Origin: an uncultured Eubacterium sp. | GTDB taxonomy: Bacteria > Bacillota > Clostridia > Peptostreptococcales > Anaerovoracaceae | Assembly (NCBI GenBank): GCA_900551775.1 | Contig: URXI01000181.1 | Coordinates: 1-8,656, forward strand | Direction: 5' to 3' | Length of the DNA stretch: 8,656 bases | Shown: positions 6,935-8,656 of the stretch, one piece after another | How the letters are laid out: each line of letters opens with the position of its first letter | How positions within the stretch are numbered: the first letter of the stretch is position 1 | Position numbers and translations under genes: made by a program | Notes under the pieces: model-generated | Told to the model about the DNA's origin: nothing | Database searches by the model: none | What the model saw: the letters and a program-made list of their open reading frames with translations, nothing else

Positions 6935-8200
6935 TTACACTTCCTTCTTTCCGGTTGCGCTCTCATAGATGAGGGATTTTTTGTAAGCAATTAGTTTATT
7001 GATAATTACTTCTTTTTGTCTAATAATCTCGTCAATATGCGGCAGGCGCTTAGCTATCGTCTTGCAAATGTTCGCTTGCTCTTGAAGTGGGGGAAGTGTT
7101 ACATAAAAGTCTGCAATAAGAGCACTACTAAGGTTTGGTTGTCCGCTTCCATTTGCTTTTTCTCGGAGAGCATCATATGCTCCCATTAGAAATAGCCACA
7201 AATAGCTAACAATAATGTCCTTAGAGCATACTGTAATTCCTGCGCATGCCTGATTTGTTGCACTTGGAACCTTAAGAAGTGCTGTCATACCTCTTGTTTT
7301 TCCTTGCCCATACATAGCAACTAAAATAGTATCTACATCAAATACTTTAGCAGAGGAATTCTCTAACGCTAATTCTGTTACTTTTTCTTCAGTCTCATAA
7401 AGTTCATTGTTTTGCAATTCACCTGTTTTTGCCCAGTTAATAGAACCATTCCAGTATTCTGAATGTGAACGATCTGGTGTTCCACCACTTGCAATAGTTG
7501 CTAGGTACTTTATCTTTGGTACTTTCCAATGTTCCGGTATCTCCCCAATCCACTCCACGCCGCTATCCTTCATGGGCGCATGGGGGTTGAGGCCCTTGGT
7601 GACTGCCTCGGTGATGACGGACAGCTTATAGGCTTTCAGCTTCTCGATCACTTCCTGCTGCCGGGCAATGATGGCGTCAATCTGGCTACACTTGCGGTCG
7701 AGGTAGTCGGCAATGCGGCATTGCTCATCGAGTTCTGGAACGGGAAATAATAAGTCAGCAATTTTGTTCCAACGTAAATCACAGGAACGTTCCCGAATTC
7801 CTGTGGCAAGCGCAAGAAAAACATCTTGCATTGCCAATGTACGGAGATAATACACAAGATACCGAGCGTTTTCTTTCGTAGTACAAACAACAAGTACAGG
7901 AGAACCTTTTCCATCAGAATCAGAAATCCCTATGGCTCCTGCAAATCCGTCCATTCCGTGTATGACCAAATCGCCTTTTTTAATTCCCTGATATCCAATT
8001 TCCTTATCAGAAAAGGTAAAGCCTTCCTCTCTCCGATTTCTTCTTAATGTTACTTCACCATTACGAAAACAAGTAATAACCTCGTCATCTGCCTCAGGTG
8101 GACGTTTCATCAACTGCAATATATTTTTTCCACGAGTAGTGGTCCATCCAGTAGGTATTTGTTTAATCCACTCAATCCCGCTGTCTTTCATCTCCCTCAT
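6935..8200 (-). CDS. hsdS: Type I R-M specificity subunit HsdS, two target-recognition domains
   Basis: This 421-residue protein is the DNA-recognition subunit that directs both methylation and restriction. It has the usual duplicated layout. TRD1 (about 12-150) begins after MKDSGIEWI (4-12). The central conserved helix region (about 155-210) includes IDAIIARQQEVIEKLKAYK. TRD2 (about 220-368) begins after the repeated MKDSGVEWIGEIP (210-222), and a distal conserved helix (about 371-413) contains IDEIIRQKEVIINKLIAYK. The two helices form the coiled-coil spacer that sets the distance between the halves of the bipartite target. The target sequence cannot be deduced. The start ATG at 8200 overlaps the hsdM stop as ATGA and has GGAGGT 9 bases upstream. 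A second in-frame ATG at 8191, the start of MKDSG, would shorten it by three residues. The conserved centre is GC-rich while both TRDs are AT-rich, a sign of domain exchange. Confidence 0.95.
   Translation of the reverse strand: MREMKDSGIEWIKQIPTGWTTTRGKNILQLMKRPPEADDEVITCFRNGEVTLRRNRREEGFTFSDKEIGYQGIKKGDLVIHGMDGFAGAIGISDSDGKGSPVLVVCTTKENARYLVYYLRTLAMQDVFLALATGIRERSCDLRWNKIADLLFPVPELDEQCRIADYLDRKCSQIDAIIARQQEVIEKLKAYKLSVITEAVTKGLNPHAPMKDSGVEWIGEIPEHWKVPKIKYLATIASGGTPDRSHSEYWNGSINWAKTGELQNNELYETEEKVTELALENSSAKVFDVDTILVAMYGQGKTRGMTALLKVPSATNQACAGITVCSKDIIVSYLWLFLMGAYDALREKANGSGQPNLSSALIADFYVTLPPLQEQANICKTIAKRLPHIDEIIRQKEVIINKLIAYKKSLIYESATGKKEV
6940..6946 (-). promoter_or_regulatory. Shine-Dalgarno that decides the DUF4145 start
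   Basis: The minus strand reads AAGGAAG, 6 bases before the ATG at 6933 and inside the last codons of hsdS. It favours the 197-residue form over a longer form starting at 6990. Confidence 0.7.
7539..7573. repeat. Central copy of imperfect direct repeat in hsdS
   Basis: This copy encodes the MKDSGVEWIGEI segment before TRD2. It matches 8157-8191 at 25 of 35 bases, including a block TCCACTC. It reflects the internal duplication of HsdS subunits and marks the boundary where TRD2 can be exchanged. Confidence 0.75.
8157..8191. repeat. N-terminal copy of imperfect direct repeat in hsdS
   Basis: This copy encodes MKDSGIEWIKQI before TRD1 and pairs with 7539-7573 in the same orientation. Such repeats can serve as short homologies for recombination between hsdS genes or hsdS halves. 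Confidence 0.75.
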
Positions 8201-8656
8201 GCTCCAAACACCTCCGCCAGAGCGCCGTCCAGCTCCGCTTCAATGGACAGGATCTCCTGCATGATCTCCAGCGAGGGCTTGGGAGCTTCATACTTGTAAA
8301 AATACCGGGTGAAGGGGATCTCGTAGCCCACCTTGGACTTTTTCTCGTCAATCCAGGCGTCCGGCGCAAAAGGCAGCACTTCCCGCTCAAAGTAGGTCTG
8401 AATATCCTCTTTCAGCGGCACATTCTCCGTATCCCGCAGGGTAGTGTCCGGCTGGGGCTTGCCCTTCTTGAGCACCGGCTGGCCGTTCTCGTCCTTCAGC
8501 GGGCGCTCCACCGTGATCTTGGTATAGCCAAAGTCGGTGGCGTCAAAAATCTTGCTGATTTCACTCTCCACGAAGTCGCCGTACAGCCGGGTGATCTCAG
8601 CAATGGCTCTCTCCGGGATATCGTTGCGCTTGTTGCCCAGGGCCTTGTGACTCTTT
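8197..8656 (-). CDS. hsdM: Type I R-M DNA methyltransferase subunit HsdM, C-terminal part
   Basis: The frame is open from base 8656 to the TGA at 8197 and gives the last 152 residues of HsdM. The start and the catalytic N6-adenine methylase domain (including NPPF/Y) lie outside the window. The visible part shows the family's C-terminal marks: an LGNKRNDI segment, DFGYTKITVERPL, PDAWIDEKKSKVGYEIPF and a final helix ending ELDGALAEVFGA, which contacts HsdS. HsdM binds S-adenosylmethionine and forms the M2S methylase that protects host DNA and is the core on which HsdR acts. A GTG at 8571 is in frame, but it is an internal valine because HsdM-like sequence continues upstream of it. The stop overlaps the hsdS start by four bases, so translation of the two subunits is coupled. 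GC content is high, like hsdR. Confidence 0.95.
   Translation of the reverse strand, partial: KSHKALGNKRNDIPERAIAEITRLYGDFVESEISKIFDATDFGYTKITVERPLKDENGQPVLKKGKPQPDTTLRDTENVPLKEDIQTYFEREVLPFAPDAWIDEKKSKVGYEIPFTRYFYKYEAPKPSLEIMQEILSIEAELDGALAEVFGA
8210..8215 (-). promoter_or_regulatory. Shine-Dalgarno of hsdS inside the hsdM end
   Basis: The minus strand reads GGAGGT, 9 bases before the ATG at 8200. It overlaps the codons for the last residues of HsdM and, with the ATGA overlap, points to translational coupling. Confidence 0.7.

Noticed and set aside
6934..6990. Longer N-terminus for the DUF4145 protein
   Set aside because: It would overlap hsdS by 56 bases. The ATG at 6933 has a good Shine-Dalgarno and begins the conserved-looking part.
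8569..8571. GTG as start of a short separate gene of 124 codons
   Set aside because: The frame continues upstream to the window edge with HsdM-like sequence, so this is an internal valine codon of hsdM.
1..8656. CRISPR arrays, tRNA or rRNA genes, insertion sequences, attachment sites
   Set aside because: I saw no regularly spaced repeats, no transposase-like or integrase-like protein, no terminal inverted repeats and no recognisable tRNA-like sequence on either strand.

Overview
The window is almost entirely one minus-strand operon: a Type I restriction-modification locus with two accessory genes, read from right to left. In transcription order it holds the 3' part of hsdM (cut by the right edge), hsdS, a small DUF4145-type gene, hsdR, and a large AAA_13/RloC-like ABC ATPase. 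The ATPase also carries anticodon-nuclease-like residues and ends in a LexA-like (S24) self-cleaving peptidase domain. The junctions are tight: an ATGA overlap for hsdM/hsdS, 1 base for hsdS/DUF4145, 36 bases for DUF4145/hsdR and 27 bases for hsdR/ATPase. Each downstream gene has a good Shine-Dalgarno sequence. After a 268-base spacer, an unrelated-looking small gene on the same strand runs off the left edge.

Strong GGAGG-type ribosome binding sites, a Firmicute-style S24 domain and the protein sequences suggest a Clostridia-type gut Firmicute (Oscillospiraceae or Lachnospiraceae relative). This is an inference from style, not from a marker gene. Base composition is strikingly mosaic. The hsdM end, hsdR and the central conserved part of hsdS are GC-rich (sampled 60-base lines about 52-65% GC). 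The two hsdS target-recognition domains, the DUF4145 gene and the ATPase gene are AT-rich (sampled lines about 30-40%). This fits a conserved R-M chassis whose specificity domains and accessory genes have been exchanged by transfer.

Working model: HsdM and HsdS methylate host sites. HsdR with HsdM2S translocates and cuts unmodified DNA. The DUF4145 protein is a frequent Type I companion of unknown role. The last gene resembles the arrangement in which an anticodon nuclease (PrrC, RloC) is linked to a Type I enzyme as a second line of defence. The unusual point is its C-terminus. An S24 domain with an Ala-Gly cleavage site and a Ser/Lys dyad in LexA-like spacing is fused directly behind the ATPase/nuclease part, with no helix-turn-helix. 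That suggests a defence ATPase whose state is changed by self-proteolysis, possibly RecA-stimulated after DNA damage. This fusion is the most notable candidate for an undescribed mechanism in the window.
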